Source: Barnesiella propionica
Lineage (GTDB): Bacteria > Bacteroidota > Bacteroidia > Bacteroidales > Barnesiellaceae
Assembly (NCBI RefSeq): GCF_025567045.1
Contig: NZ_JAOQJK010000009.1
Coordinates: 62,001-126,000, forward strand
DNA length: 64,000 bases
Reading direction: 5' to 3'
The notes beneath the pieces were generated by a model. That model saw nothing but the letters and a program-made list of their open reading frames with translations, had not been told where the DNA came from and did not search any database. The translations under genes were made by a program, and so were the position numbers. Positions 18,869-27,495 of this stretch are shown here, one piece after another (position 1 is the first letter of the stretch; every line of letters starts with the position of its first letter).

Positions 18869-19420
18869 ATTATATATTATATTAAAGTTTTTTTTACGGT
18901 TTGAAATTTTTTATTCAATAACCTGTCTTATTTTCTTGTGTTGTCAATTAGTCAATAAATAAGATTATATAGTTGCATATTGTAAATTTCAATTGTAAAA
19001 TTATAGATAAATGATTGTTTTTAGAAATTATATATATTAAATTATGTTTTTACATAGTACCGTTTATTGCAAGAGATGTGGTATGTTTTGTGTTTATTAA
19101 GTATTATTTGTTTATAATTATTATATATTGAATAATATTGTATGTAAGCTATTTCTGAAAGATGATTTTTGCACATATGTCATTGAGTTTTGAGTATTAT
19201 AGTTTTGAAGGGGATATTCGATGATATCATAAGCTTGCCATTTGCTCGTTTAGTCGTTGTAATGAAGAGCGATACCGAAATTTGTGATGTGAATTTTATT
19301 AGTATAATTAACATATAAAAAATATAATGGATTGAAAATGAAAAAAATAATGAATTGGGGCGAAACAATCGAAAATCTTTTTTGTTATATTTGTAAATGA
19401 CATTAAAAAAACAATGTTCT
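18869..19420. other. AT-rich divergent intergenic region
   Basis: About 550 very AT-rich bases between the divergent subtilase (minus) and YtxH-like (plus) genes. I see a good plus-strand -7 box at 19386-19393 and no clear match for the minus strand. Frames within it are short and have no recognisable product. No tRNA or repeat array was seen. Confidence 0.5.
19386..19393 (+). promoter_or_regulatory. -7 box for the YtxH / holin-like operon
   Basis: TATATTTG matches TAnnTTTG. The predicted start near 19400 lies after the upstream in-frame ATG at 19397 and so favours translation from the ATG at 19421. The -33 element is not clear. Confidence 0.55.
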
Positions 19421-19633
19421 ATGAAAAGTCTAAATGTTTTATTTGCATTTCTCGGCGGTGCAGCCGTGGGTGCAGCCGTAGGTTTATTATTTGCTCCTGA
19501 AAAAGGCTCCGACATGAGAGCTAAAATTTGCAAGATTTTGGACGAGAAAGGTATCCATCTCAAAAAACATGATATGGAAGAATTGATCGACCAGATTACT
19601 GAAGAGGTTAAATCACAGAAAGTCATTAAGTAA
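19421..19633 (+). CDS. YtxH-domain small envelope protein
   Basis: 70 residues from ATG 19421; the frame could start at 19397, but the promoter box favours the later codon. A glycine/alanine-rich hydrophobic segment near the start (VLFAFLGGAAVGAAVGLLFAPEKG) followed by a helical charged tail (DMRAKICKILDEKGIHLKKHDMEELID, here in two parts) is the YtxH pattern. Family members are linked to envelope or general stress, with unknown mechanism. It leads a three-gene cluster with a holin-like protein and a small unknown protein. Confidence 0.8.
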   Translation: MKSLNVLFAFLGGAAVGAAVGLLFAPEKGSDMRAKICKILDEKGIHLKKHDMEELIDQITEEVKSQKVIK

Positions 19634-19652
19634 ATGACCTGATGATGAATCT

Positions 19653-19744
19653 TCCGGAAAATACTGTTAAAAATGTGATTACAGGGTAGAAAACAATAGG
19701 AGTTTACCCTATAATGATAGTAACAGGCTTTTCCGGATTTTTTT
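19653..19744 (+). terminator. Large imperfect hairpin ending in a T run, between the YtxH and holin-like genes
   Basis: Three nested complementary blocks pair across about 85 bases: TCCGGAAAA (19653-19661) with TTTTCCGGA (19729-19737), CTGTT with AACAG, and AGGGTA (19683-19688) with TACCCT (19705-19710). Seven Ts follow at 19738-19744. It is larger than a plain terminator and sits inside what looks like one gene cluster, so it may attenuate expression of the downstream genes. Confidence 0.6.
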
Positions 19745-19767
19745 ATGAAATAAATACGCATTAAAAT

Positions 19768-20133
19768 ATGTTTGGTTCGAAATTAAATGTCTATCAGAAG
19801 TTATTGGAAGAAGGACGTAAATATGTAGAACTGCAGATAGATTATGCCAGGCTTACCGGTACCGAGAAACTTTCGGTAATGGGTTCAACCCTCATTATAT
19901 TGATTCTTTGTATGATGTTAGGGGCCGGGGCTTTCTTTTATTTTTCTTTTGCAGTAGTATATTTGCTGGCTCCTTATGTCGGTCTGGAATGGAGCTACGC
20001 TATAGTCGGCGCATTTTGCCTGTTGCTGGCAGGAATAATTCTTGTTTTTCGTAAACCTATGATTATAAATCCGGTAACGCGTTTTCTTTCACGTTTGTTG
20101 CTGGACGAACCTGATAAACCTGAATCATTATGA
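19768..20133 (+). CDS. Holin-superfamily-III-like membrane protein (chromosomal, not phage)
   Basis: 121 residues. A charged N-terminal helix (KLLEEGRKYVELQIDYARL) is followed by two transmembrane helices (about residues 45-70 and 76-95) and a cytosolic tail. This is the layout of PF07332-type 'phage holin' proteins, widely present as housekeeping envelope proteins next to YtxH genes. No phage gene lies nearby, so the holin name is only a family label. The next gene overlaps by four bases (ATGA), implying coupled translation. Confidence 0.78.
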   Translation: MFGSKLNVYQKLLEEGRKYVELQIDYARLTGTEKLSVMGSTLIILILCMMLGAGAFFYFSFAVVYLLAPYVGLEWSYAIVGAFCLLLAGIILVFRKPMIINPVTRFLSRLLLDEPDKPESL

Positions 20134-20387
20134 CAAATAAGTGGCAAGGATATGGTATAGATGAGTTGCAGGCCCGTAAGATGCTGGTCAAAGCCCGTGT
20201 AGATATGCAGCAAAAAGAACTGCAGGATTCTTATCGGGGAGTAATAGAACCTGTCCAGAATTCCGGTTCCGTTTCAAAATTCATATTGAGTAAGGCAATC
20301 GGGAGTATTCCTATCGTTGACGGTGTTTTCTGGGGATTTAGATTGGTATCAAATGTTTTACGAATGGTAAAACGTTTTAGACGTTAA
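20130..20387 (+). CDS. Small basic protein coupled to the holin-like gene
   Basis: 85 residues, overlapping the preceding stop by four bases. No signal peptide. An amphipathic first half (DELQARKMLVKARVDMQQKE) precedes a weakly hydrophobic stretch (AIGSIPIVDGVFWGFRLVSNVL) and a basic end (VKRFRR). I do not recognise a named domain. Translational coupling and the shared cluster suggest it acts with the YtxH and holin-like proteins at the inner membrane. Confidence 0.72.
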   Translation: MTNKWQGYGIDELQARKMLVKARVDMQQKELQDSYRGVIEPVQNSGSVSKFILSKAIGSIPIVDGVFWGFRLVSNVLRMVKRFRR

Positions 20388-20409
20388 TATTTTTGTATAG
20401 AGAAAGAAG

Positions 20410-20444
20410 GGCGGTTGCATTCGGCGAATGTTTCCGCTCTTTTT
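20410..20444 (+). terminator. Intrinsic terminator after the YtxH / holin cluster
   Basis: Two stacked stems, GGCGG with CCGCT (one G-T wobble) and CATTC with GAATG, with a short internal loop, followed by five Ts at 20440-20444. Confidence 0.7.
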
Positions 20445-20529
20445 GTAATAGTTAATCTCTTGAGTGTGAAAAACATTGAGGACTATTGAATTGTTTTCTG
20501 TACATATAACTATCTAATAGAAGAATAAA

Positions 20530-21633
20530 ATGTATAGAAAAAGTTTGTTACTATGGATCGTGATGGTATGGCTTGTAGGGTGTACCGATAGATACGAGAT
20601 AAAAGGGCATATATCAAAATCGGCAGACGGTGAATTCGTCATTCTCCAAAAACAGGTGGATGAGCAATTTGTACTGGTAGATAGTACCAAAGTTAAAAAC
20701 GGTGCTTTTGTATTTAAAGGAGAACAGCCTGAGCCCACTATGGCGGTTTTATCGCTGGGAGGCGAACGGGAATTACCTGTCATGCCTTTGCTCTTTGTTT
20801 TACAGAACGGGTCTATTGCTGTAACTATGGATAGTGTTTCTTCGGCTGCCGGCTTACCTCTGGTCGAACGGTTCCAGACTTATCAGGATGAACGTATGGG
20901 GCATGACAAGCGTATGCAGGATCTTACGAATGTATATATGGGGGGAGTTATAGCCGGTACATTGACCGACAGTCTTTTTAATAAAATGAAAGGACAGTTT
21001 GAAACGGAGAAAACCGAAGTGGAGACTCTTACAAAAGAATATATCCTGGACAATGAATCCAATATTACGGGGGTATATGTCTTTATTCAGAACAGTTATC
21101 TTTTTTCTCCTTCGGAGCAGAGAAATATTATTGATCATTCACCTGATTTTTTCCGGTATAATAAATCGGTGACGACAGTAACTAAGATGCTTGAACGTTT
21201 GAAAAACGTGGAGGACGGTATGCCGTTTATCGATTTGAAGATGTCTACTCCTACGGGGAAGGATGTAAGTTTGTCCGATTATGTAGGCAAAGGCAAATAT
21301 GTGTTAATAGATTTCTGGGCTTCCTGGTGTCCTCCGTGCCGTAAACAGACTCCCGAACTTTTAGCTTTGTATAACAGGTTTAAGTCTAAAAATTTTACTA
21401 TCGTGGGGGTATCATTCGATACCGATAAAAAGGAATGGGTTAATTATATAAGAGAAAATAAACTGCCGTGGCCTCAGATGAGCGATATGAAAGGGTGGGA
21501 TTCGGATGCGATAATGCTGTATGCGATTCAAGGCATTCCCCATACGGTGCTGGTTGATCCGCAAGGTAAAATTCTTTCTACTAATATGGAGTTGCCTCAG
21601 CTTTCCGCCAGATTAGCCGAGTATCTGAAATAG
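20530..21633 (+). CDS. TlpA-like thioredoxin lipoprotein with N-terminal DUF4369
   Basis: 367 residues. A lipoprotein signal ends with VWLVGC (lipid-modified Cys at 18), anchoring it in the periplasm. Residues about 22-120 match DUF4369 (YEIKGHISKSADGEFVILQK and VLVDSTKVKNGAFVFKG). The C-terminal half is a thioredoxin fold with the redox pair C267-C270 in FWASWCPPCRKQTPE, followed by GVSFDTDKKEW and the cis-proline loop GIPHTVLVDPQGKI. Such proteins reduce or shuffle disulfides in the Bacteroidota periplasm; its particular substrate cannot be told. Monocistronic, with terminators on both sides. Confidence 0.93.
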   Translation: MYRKSLLLWIVMVWLVGCTDRYEIKGHISKSADGEFVILQKQVDEQFVLVDSTKVKNGAFVFKGEQPEPTMAVLSLGGERELPVMPLLFVLQNGSIAVTMDSVSSAAGLPLVERFQTYQDERMGHDKRMQDLTNVYMGGVIAGTLTDSLFNKMKGQFETEKTEVETLTKEYILDNESNITGVYVFIQNSYLFSPSEQRNIIDHSPDFFRYNKSVTTVTKMLERLKNVEDGMPFIDLKMSTPTGKDVSLSDYVGKGKYVLIDFWASWCPPCRKQTPELLALYNRFKSKNFTIVGVSFDTDKKEWVNYIRENKLPWPQMSDMKGWDSDAIMLYAIQGIPHTVLVDPQGKILSTNMELPQLSARLAEYLK

Positions 21634-21647
21634 GAAATATTTTTATA

Positions 21648-21684
21648 AAACAAAGGCATGCAAAAGTCCTGCATGCCTTTGTTT
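21648..21684 (+). terminator. Strong intrinsic terminator after the TlpA-like gene
   Basis: A perfect stem of 15 base pairs (21648-21662 with 21670-21684), a 7-base loop, and continuing Ts. The A-rich start lets it work on both strands. Confidence 0.85.
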
Positions 21685-21799
21685 TTGTATTATAAAAGAG
21701 AAAAAGAGATAAGTTCTTTCCGATATTCCGAAAATATTTAGTTTTTTTGTACACTATTGCCGGAGTTGTTTTCTTGCAAAATAAAAAAACGGAATAAAA

Positions 21800-22540
21800 A
21801 TGATAAAAAGGTTTTTTCTCATGACCCTTTTCATAGGGATATGCACAGTTTATGTATCGGCGAAGGACGAAACAGAATACCGTAAAGAATTATATGATTT
21901 GTATATCAGTGGTAAGATGGCTGACTGGCAACCTGTTTTAAGCGAAATGCTCGTGGATAAATCGGTGTCATCCAAGGAGGCCCGTATACGCTTGTTGACC
22001 GATTATTACGGTCTTATCGGGCATCTGATAGATAAGAAACGTAAAGAGGAAGCCTCTGTCGCATTAAAATCGGCCTGGAAACTGGAGAAGGCCTTAGAGA
22101 ATAGTTATCCCGGAGATGCGAAAATACTGGCATTGAAAGGAAACCTTGTAGGTTTTCAAATAGCAATGTCTCCTCTAAAGGCTACGACTATGGCTTCCGG
22201 AATGCTGGGAGATGTAAAAAAAGCCTATGCAAAAGCTCCCGGTGATGCGTTGGTAAATATTCTTTACGGGAATATCCGGTTCTATATGCCGGGTATGTTT
22301 GGCGGTGATAAGACGGAGGCTTTATCTTGTTATAAAAAAGCTCGCAAGACTATGGAGTCAGATTCCTCAGCCTTAAAAAATAACTGGCTGTATGTGCAGT
22401 TGCTGGTTACTATCGGGCTGGTATACGAAAAAGACGAGCAGTATGCCAAGGCAAAGGAGATGTATGCATGGGTTATAAAACATTATCCGGCTTATGCTTA
22501 TGTAAAAGAAACATTATACCCGAGGGTGAAAGATAAGTGA
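21800..22540 (+). CDS. Secreted TPR-like helical protein of unknown function
   Basis: 246 residues with a signal peptide ending YVSA (about residue 20). The rest is alpha-helical with tetratricopeptide-like signatures, best seen in ALVNILYGNIRFYMPGMFGG with DKTEALSCYKKARKTM, and in YEKDEQYAKAKEMYAWVIKHYP. It looks like a periplasmic protein with two or three TPR units. I do not recognise a specific family. It is followed after about 60 bases by prmA. Confidence 0.75.
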   Translation: MIKRFFLMTLFIGICTVYVSAKDETEYRKELYDLYISGKMADWQPVLSEMLVDKSVSSKEARIRLLTDYYGLIGHLIDKKRKEEASVALKSAWKLEKALENSYPGDAKILALKGNLVGFQIAMSPLKATTMASGMLGDVKKAYAKAPGDALVNILYGNIRFYMPGMFGGDKTEALSCYKKARKTMESDSSALKNNWLYVQLLVTIGLVYEKDEQYAKAKEMYAWVIKHYPAYAYVKETLYPRVKDK

Positions 22541-22603
22541 CGATTTAAAGCCCGAGAAGTTGCAAGGCTTTGATATTATATGTTTCTTTGTAGGAAATAC
22601 AAG

Positions 22604-23458
22604 ATGAAATATAATATGAATGATTATACGCAGGTAAAATTGGCTGTTATCCCTTATAGTGAGACAGCTACGGATATATTGGCCGCTCTATTGGCAGAGA
22701 TAGGCTATGAAAGTTTTGTTCCGGATGAAAACGGTCTTACGGCTTTTGTTCCTCAGCCTTTATATGACGAAGGTTCTCTTCGGGGCGTTATAGAAGCGTT
22801 TCCGATGGAAGCTAAAATCGATTATAAATCGGAATTTGTAGCCGGTCGTGACTGGAATGAAGAGTGGGAGAAAAATTATTTTAAGCCTATAGTAATAGGA
22901 GATGAATGTGTGATCCACAGTACATTTCATACCGATGTACCAAAGGCTCGTTATGATATCCTGATCGATCCGAAGATGGCATTCGGAACAGGCCACCATG
23001 AAACGACGAGTCTTATTATAGGTGAAATATTAAAAGCAGACCTGAAAGGGAAAAAGATACTGGATATGGGATGCGGTACGGCAGTACTGGCTATACTGGC
23101 TGTAATGAAAGGAGCATCCGATGCTACTGCTATAGATATCGACGCATTTGCTTATGAAAACGCTTTGGAAAATATAAGATTGAACCATACTCCCGGTATT
23201 AAAGTCTTATTGGGAGGAGCCGAAATATTAGGAGAAGATAACTATGATGTTATTTTTGCAAATATCAACAGGAATATTTTATTAGCTGATATTTGTGCTT
23301 ATGCAAAATGTATGCATCATGGATCTTTTTTGTACATGAGCGGCTTTTATGTAGAAGACATCCCTGTTATACGTGAAGAGGCCCGAAAATACGGTTTAGA
23401 ATTTTTGGGATATGAGGAAAAAAACCGTTGGGTCGCAGTGGAATTTAAAATGTTGTAA
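22604..23458 (+). CDS. prmA: PrmA, ribosomal protein L11 methyltransferase
   Basis: 284 residues from ATG 22604 (alternatives in frame at 22580 and 22616). It trimethylates lysine and the N-terminus of ribosomal protein L11 using S-adenosylmethionine. Typical PrmA parts are the N-terminal substrate domain (SETATDILAALLAEIGYESF), the motif FGTGHHETTSLI, SAM-binding motif I KKILDMGCGTAVLAILA, motif II ATAIDIDAFAYENALENI, and the catalytic-loop segment VIFANINRNILL. Length and order are normal for Bacteroidota PrmA. Confidence 0.95.
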   Translation: MKYNMNDYTQVKLAVIPYSETATDILAALLAEIGYESFVPDENGLTAFVPQPLYDEGSLRGVIEAFPMEAKIDYKSEFVAGRDWNEEWEKNYFKPIVIGDECVIHSTFHTDVPKARYDILIDPKMAFGTGHHETTSLIIGEILKADLKGKKILDMGCGTAVLAILAVMKGASDATAIDIDAFAYENALENIRLNHTPGIKVLLGGAEILGEDNYDVIFANINRNILLADICAYAKCMHHGSFLYMSGFYVEDIPVIREEARKYGLEFLGYEEKNRWVAVEFKML

Positions 23459-23478
23459 CCCGATTTGTGAAAATAATT

Positions 23479-23510
23479 GACCGGATGTTATATCCGGTCT
23501 TATCTTTATT
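23479..23510 (+). terminator. Intrinsic terminator after prmA
   Basis: An 8-base-pair stem, GACCGGAT (23479-23486) with ATCCGGTC (23492-23499), followed by a T-rich run. It overlaps the longest frame of the next gene, which supports that gene's start at 23519. Confidence 0.6.
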
Positions 23511-23518
23511 TATACTTT

Positions 23519-23989
23519 ATGATCTCGCCCGGTTATAGTAAAGAGAGTAAATATAAACATATCTGTAACGAAATTCAAAAACTCGTTCGTTACTCCCTAT
23601 CTCCGTATGAATTGAGACGCTCAGTCGTAGAGATGTTAGCCGGGGAAATGAATTTCCTGTGGGTAGGCTTCTATTGGGTAAAAGGTGAACATCTTTTTTT
23701 GGATGTGTATAAAGGACCGGATGCGTGTGAAAGGATTGCATACGGTAAAGGTGTATGCGGGACTGCCTGGAAAAGGGCTGAAAGTTTAAATGTCCCTGAT
23801 GTGGATGCTTTTCCGGGACATATATCCTGTAGTTCTTTATCCCGGTCCGAGGCTGTGATACCTGTATTTCAAGAGGGCGAGGTGGTAGGTGTGTTGGATA
23901 TAGATAGTGAATGCACTGCATATTTTGATGATACGGACATGTGCGGCTTACAAAAAATCATAAGATTGATAACGGCTGGAGCGGCCTGA
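23519..23989 (+). CDS. Free methionine-(R)-sulfoxide reductase (GAF domain, fRMsr type)
   Basis: 156 residues from ATG 23519. An upstream in-frame start at 23477 would read through the prmA terminator. The GAF-domain enzyme reduces free methionine-R-sulfoxide in the cytosol. The three family cysteines are present: C70 (GPDACERIAYGKG), C80 (GVCGTAW) and C104 (HISCSS). The neighbouring motif PDVDAFPGH, then SRSEAVIPVF and GVLDIDSE, match YebR/fRMsr proteins. The spacing C-9-C-23-C equals the family pattern. A role in oxidative-stress repair is likely. Confidence 0.9.
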   Translation: MISPGYSKESKYKHICNEIQKLVRYSLSPYELRRSVVEMLAGEMNFLWVGFYWVKGEHLFLDVYKGPDACERIAYGKGVCGTAWKRAESLNVPDVDAFPGHISCSSLSRSEAVIPVFQEGEVVGVLDIDSECTAYFDDTDMCGLQKIIRLITAGAA

Positions 23990-24171
23990 GACAAATGGTT
24001 TGATTTATGTGATTTTGTCCTGTTGGTGTTTTTATATTTTGTTTTTTAGTTTTGTTCTGTTTCTTATGAACCTCCGATAATTAAAGCTGTTGACGAACGA
24101 GTGCTGTTGATGTATAAAAAGTTTCATAATGAAATTATAGAATATATTTTATTTATTCGATTGCGTAAATT

Positions 24172-26127
24172 ATGAAATACTCTTTTCGGTTTAAATTTGA
24201 TTTGAACATATATTCTGCCACACTATATCAGCTCATAATAGCGATATTGATGATGGTGTTGACACGATTGTTTTATTATCTTTATAATCAGGATTTATTT
24301 GCAGGAATTCGGGTCGGGGAGCTTTTAAAATTATTTTGGGGAGGTGTGCGCTTCGATCTGGCAGCTGTTTTTTATTTGAATTTGCTTTTTATATTGTTGA
24401 GGATACTGCCTTTTGAGTTTGTTAATAAACACTCCTATATTAAACTGACAAATATAGTATATATCGTTTGTAACGGTATGGGTATCATTATGAATATGGC
24501 GGATGCTCCATTTTACAGGTTTACGAGCAGTCGCACACAATGGTCTTATTTGTTGGAGTTTTTCGAAGACAAAAATGCAGTGGTAATTTTCGGAGGTCAT
24601 TTGGTTACATTCTGGCCTGTAGCAGTTTGGGGTATTTTCTTTATCTTTTTATTAATATATCTCTCATCGGGTGTACGTATAAAGAGAATGACATTCCGTA
24701 ATCAAAAGGTGAAATTTATTTTTAGTTTGCTGATGCTATTTTTGTTCTCAGCCATTACATTTATAGGGATTCGGGGACATATGCGGAGAGATTTTCCTTT
24801 AGCCGTGGGAGATGCGATTCAATATGTAGATAATAACCGGGATATCAGCCTGGTGTTAAATACACCTTTTACCATCATTCGGTCTATTGGTAAACAGCAT
24901 AAAATAGCGGTGCGGAATTATATGTCCCCGGAGCAGGTCGCTACATATTATAATCCTGTCTATACGGGGAGTGCAGACGGGCACATGAATAAAAAGAATG
25001 TATTTATTATTATTCTGGAAGGTATAGGAAGTGCTTTTTATGAAACGTTCAATAAGATACAGGTCGATTCTGTTTATGCTAATAACCTGATGCCTTTCGT
25101 CGATTCGCTGGCAGCTCATAGTTATGTCTGTACGAGTGCTTATGCCCAGGGCCGGCGTTCGGTAGAAGGGATAAATTCCGTCTTAGGCGGTTTTCCTGCA
25201 TTTCATCCCCTTATTTATATGAATTCTCCTTATAATCAAAATAAAGTAGATGCTTTGCCTTTTCTGTTGAAACCAGAAGGATACTCGTCCGTTTTTTATT
25301 GTGGTTGTAACAAAGGTTCGTACGCTTTCGCTTCTTTTTCCAAAGCCATGGGATATGACAGGTTTATGGGACGGGAAGATTATGGAAATGATGCCGATTT
25401 CGATGGACATTGGGGTATCTGGGATGATAAGATGGCCGATTTTATTTTAAAGGATTTGGATCAAGAAAGAACTCCTTTTTTAGCTTCCTGGTTCACTATT
25501 ACGTCGCATACTCCGTTTAATATCCCCGGCGAATATAAAGGAAAGTATCGTTTTCCCGATAATACGATGGAACAGACTGTTGAATATGTTAATGATGTGC
25601 TGGAGACTTTTTTTGAGGAAGCGAAGAAAAAGAAATGGTATGAAAATACCTTGTTCGTAATAACTTCCGATCATGCCTTCAATATGAGCAATGCCGATTA
25701 TAATTCTCCTAATACGCTATACCGTATTCCTTTGATTTTTTATACGCCCGACAGGAGCCTAATGGTAAAAAAAGATTCTGCTGTAGTTTCTCAGATAGAT
25801 ATTACTCCTTCCGTTTTGGATATATTGGGATATCCGGGGACACGTATTTCGTTGGGAAATTCTGTATTTAATGATTCGATACCCCATTTCGCAGTTAATT
25901 ATGTGTATGGTCTGTATCAGATTATGGAAGGAAATTATCTGCTGCAGTTTGACGGGGAGAAAAGCGTGGGACTTTTTGATCGTATGGAAGACCCCGTTTT
26001 ACTTCATAATATATTGAATGAGAAACCTGATATTGCCAGACCGATGGAAATGCGTTTAAAAGCTTTTTTGCAGGAATATACGCATCGTCTTGTGGAAAAT
26101 CGGTTATCTTTGTCGCCCGTTGGCTGA
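24172..26127 (+). CDS. LTA-synthase-like membrane phosphotransferase (alkaline-phosphatase superfamily)
   Basis: 651 residues. Five transmembrane helices in the first 210 residues are followed by a periplasmic sulfatase-fold domain. Metal and catalytic motifs visible are [12 protein letters not shown], the nucleophile segment [10 protein letters not shown] (Ser330, where LtaS has Thr), [11 protein letters not shown] and TSDHAFN. Gram-negative members (MdoB/OpgB-like, EptA-like) transfer phosphoglycerol or phosphoethanolamine to envelope glycans or lipids. The acceptor here is unknown. The next gene, mtgA, starts 49 bases after the stop, so an envelope-biogenesis pairing is likely. Confidence 0.85.
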   Translation: MKYSFRFKFDLNIYSATLYQLIIAILMMVLTRLFYYLYNQDLFAGIRVGELLKLFWGGVRFDLAAVFYLNLLFILLRILPFEFVNKHSYIKLTNIVYIVCNGMGIIMNMADAPFYRFTSSRTQWSYLLEFFEDKNAVVIFGGHLVTFWPVAVWGIFFIFLLIYLSSGVRIKRMTFRNQKVKFIFSLLMLFLFSAITFIGIRGHMRRDFPLAVGDAIQYVDNNRDISLVLNTPFTIIRSIGKQHKIAVRNYMSPEQVATYYNPVYTGSADGHMNKKNVFIIILEGIGSAFYETFNKIQVDSVYANNLMPFVDSLAAHSYVCTSAYAQGRRSVEGINSVLGGFPAFHPLIYMNSPYNQNKVDALPFLLKPEGYSSVFYCGCNKGSYAFASFSKAMGYDRFMGREDYGNDADFDGHWGIWDDKMADFILKDLDQERTPFLASWFTITSHTPFNIPGEYKGKYRFPDNTMEQTVEYVNDVLETFFEEAKKKKWYENTLFVITSDHAFNMSNADYNSPNTLYRIPLIFYTPDRSLMVKKDSAVVSQIDITPSVLDILGYPGTRISLGNSVFNDSIPHFAVNYVYGLYQIMEGNYLLQFDGEKSVGLFDRMEDPVLLHNILNEKPDIARPMEMRLKAFLQEYTHRLVENRLSLSPVG

Positions 26128-26176
26128 AATAGGAAAGTCCGTAAGTTACAAACCGGAACAGATCTTTTTTAAGAAT

Positions 26177-26884
26177 ATGCAGAATAATTCTAAAAACAAA
26201 TGGGCGAAAAAAGCAGTCAGATGGATGAGGAATTTATTTCTTTTCTTTCTGTTATCCTCTGTTGGTGCTGTGATAATCTTGAAATATATGCCTGTATATA
26301 TAACGCCTCTGATGCTTATTCGCAGTGTACAAAATGTGGTTAAGGGAGATTCTCCCGGATTCTATCATGAATGGGTTCCGTTGAATGATATATCGCGTTG
26401 GTTACCTCTGGCGGTCGTGGCTTCGGAGGATAATCTGTTTATGACCCATCACGGATTTGATTTTAACCAGATACAGAAAGCAATAGAAGAAAATAAAACA
26501 AGAAAAAGAGCAAGAGGCGCCAGTACCATTTCTCAACAAACAGCCAAAAATGTATTTTTATGGCCGGGACATTCTGTAATAAGAAAAGGACTGGAAATTT
26601 ATTTTACATTTTTAATAGAGGTGTTTTGGGGTAAAGAACGTATCATGGAAGTCTACCTTAACTCGATAGAGATGGGAAAAAATATTTATGGCGCTCAGGC
26701 GGTTGCCAATAAGCATTTTGGCCGGGATGCCGCACGGCTTACCAAATCCCAGTGCGCATTAATCGCTGCCACGTTGCCCAATCCCCGTAAATTTAATTCT
26801 GCTGCTCCTTCCCCTTATATGTTAAAACGTCAGCGTCAGATCATGTCTTTAATGGGGAAAATTGCTCCGGTGAATTTCGAATAA
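26177..26884 (+). CDS. mtgA: MtgA, monofunctional peptidoglycan glycosyltransferase (GT51)
   Basis: 235 residues from ATG 26177. The open frame reaches 26090, but that would overlap the previous gene and place extra residues before the membrane anchor. One N-terminal transmembrane helix (about 20-41) precedes a GT51 domain. The catalytic Glu is E84 in [16 protein letters not shown]. Also present are [13 protein letters not shown], the second conserved segment [16 protein letters not shown] and [15 protein letters not shown]. It polymerises lipid II into glycan strands and has no transpeptidase domain. Confidence 0.93.
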   Translation: MQNNSKNKWAKKAVRWMRNLFLFFLLSSVGAVIILKYMPVYITPLMLIRSVQNVVKGDSPGFYHEWVPLNDISRWLPLAVVASEDNLFMTHHGFDFNQIQKAIEENKTRKRARGASTISQQTAKNVFLWPGHSVIRKGLEIYFTFLIEVFWGKERIMEVYLNSIEMGKNIYGAQAVANKHFGRDAARLTKSQCALIAATLPNPRKFNSAAPSPYMLKRQRQIMSLMGKIAPVNFE

Positions 26885-26887
26885 ATT

Positions 26888-27421
26888 TTATTCTTGTCCC
26901 ATTAATGCCTTTATCTTTTTTATACGGTGAGACAATCCGGGAGAAGGAGACAACATTTCTTTTTCCATCAAATCATTCAGAATCTCCCTGCACCAGTCGA
27001 TCTGTTCCGATAAAAGATATAAAATATCGAAACACCATACTTTATTGGCTATTTTTGCCTTTTCTTCAGTAGCCCATCCGGCAACAGCCTCTGCCAGTAT
27101 ACCTGCTTCTTCCAGAGATGGAACGAATTGTCCGGATTGTAAGAGTGTATAAAGAATCTTTCCATATTCACGGCGTACACTTTCATGACGAATATCCGGT
27201 ATGTCTTTTATAAATTTTTCCAGGTAAGGTGTAAACTTTTCTCTATCTTTAAAAAATGCATATTCGAGCCCCCATGCCGAATAGAATGCCCGGCTGTCCC
27301 TGTATTTCTTTACGGCTTCCATAGCCTCCTGATAAGCGTTATGTTCCAGAATATATGAGCCTATATGTGTTTTAAACCCTTTACCCGTAAATTCCCCGTT
27401 TATAATAGAAAAATAATCCAT
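26888..27421 (-). CDS. Helical cytosolic protein of unknown function
   Basis: 177 residues, no signal peptide or membrane segment, helix-rich throughout (YQEAMEAVKKYRDS, REYGKILYTLLQSG, LAEAVAGWATEEKAKIANKV). The pattern suggests HEAT-like helical repeats, but I do not recognise a named family. It converges on mtgA with only three bases between the stops. Its own upstream region holds the terminator of the M6 protease gene. Confidence 0.7.
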   Translation of the reverse strand: MDYFSIINGEFTGKGFKTHIGSYILEHNAYQEAMEAVKKYRDSRAFYSAWGLEYAFFKDREKFTPYLEKFIKDIPDIRHESVRREYGKILYTLLQSGQFVPSLEEAGILAEAVAGWATEEKAKIANKVWCFDILYLLSEQIDWCREILNDLMEKEMLSPSPGLSHRIKKIKALMGQE

Positions 27422-27440
27422 AAGAAGAAATGCGTATTTG

Positions 27441-27477
27441 TAAAAAAACTGCCCGGAACATAAGAACCGGGCAGTTT
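27441..27477 (-). terminator. Intrinsic terminator of the M6 protease gene
   Basis: An 11-base-pair perfect stem (27446-27456 with 27467-27477) with a 10-base loop. A run of seven As at 27442-27448 is the T run on the minus strand. Confidence 0.8.
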
Positions 27478-27495
27478 CTATAATATTGGGTGCTC

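Noticed and set aside
19768..20133. Prophage, because of the holin-like protein
   Set aside because: No integrase, capsid, tail or lysin gene is near. The YtxH-holin pairing is common in chromosomes without a phage.
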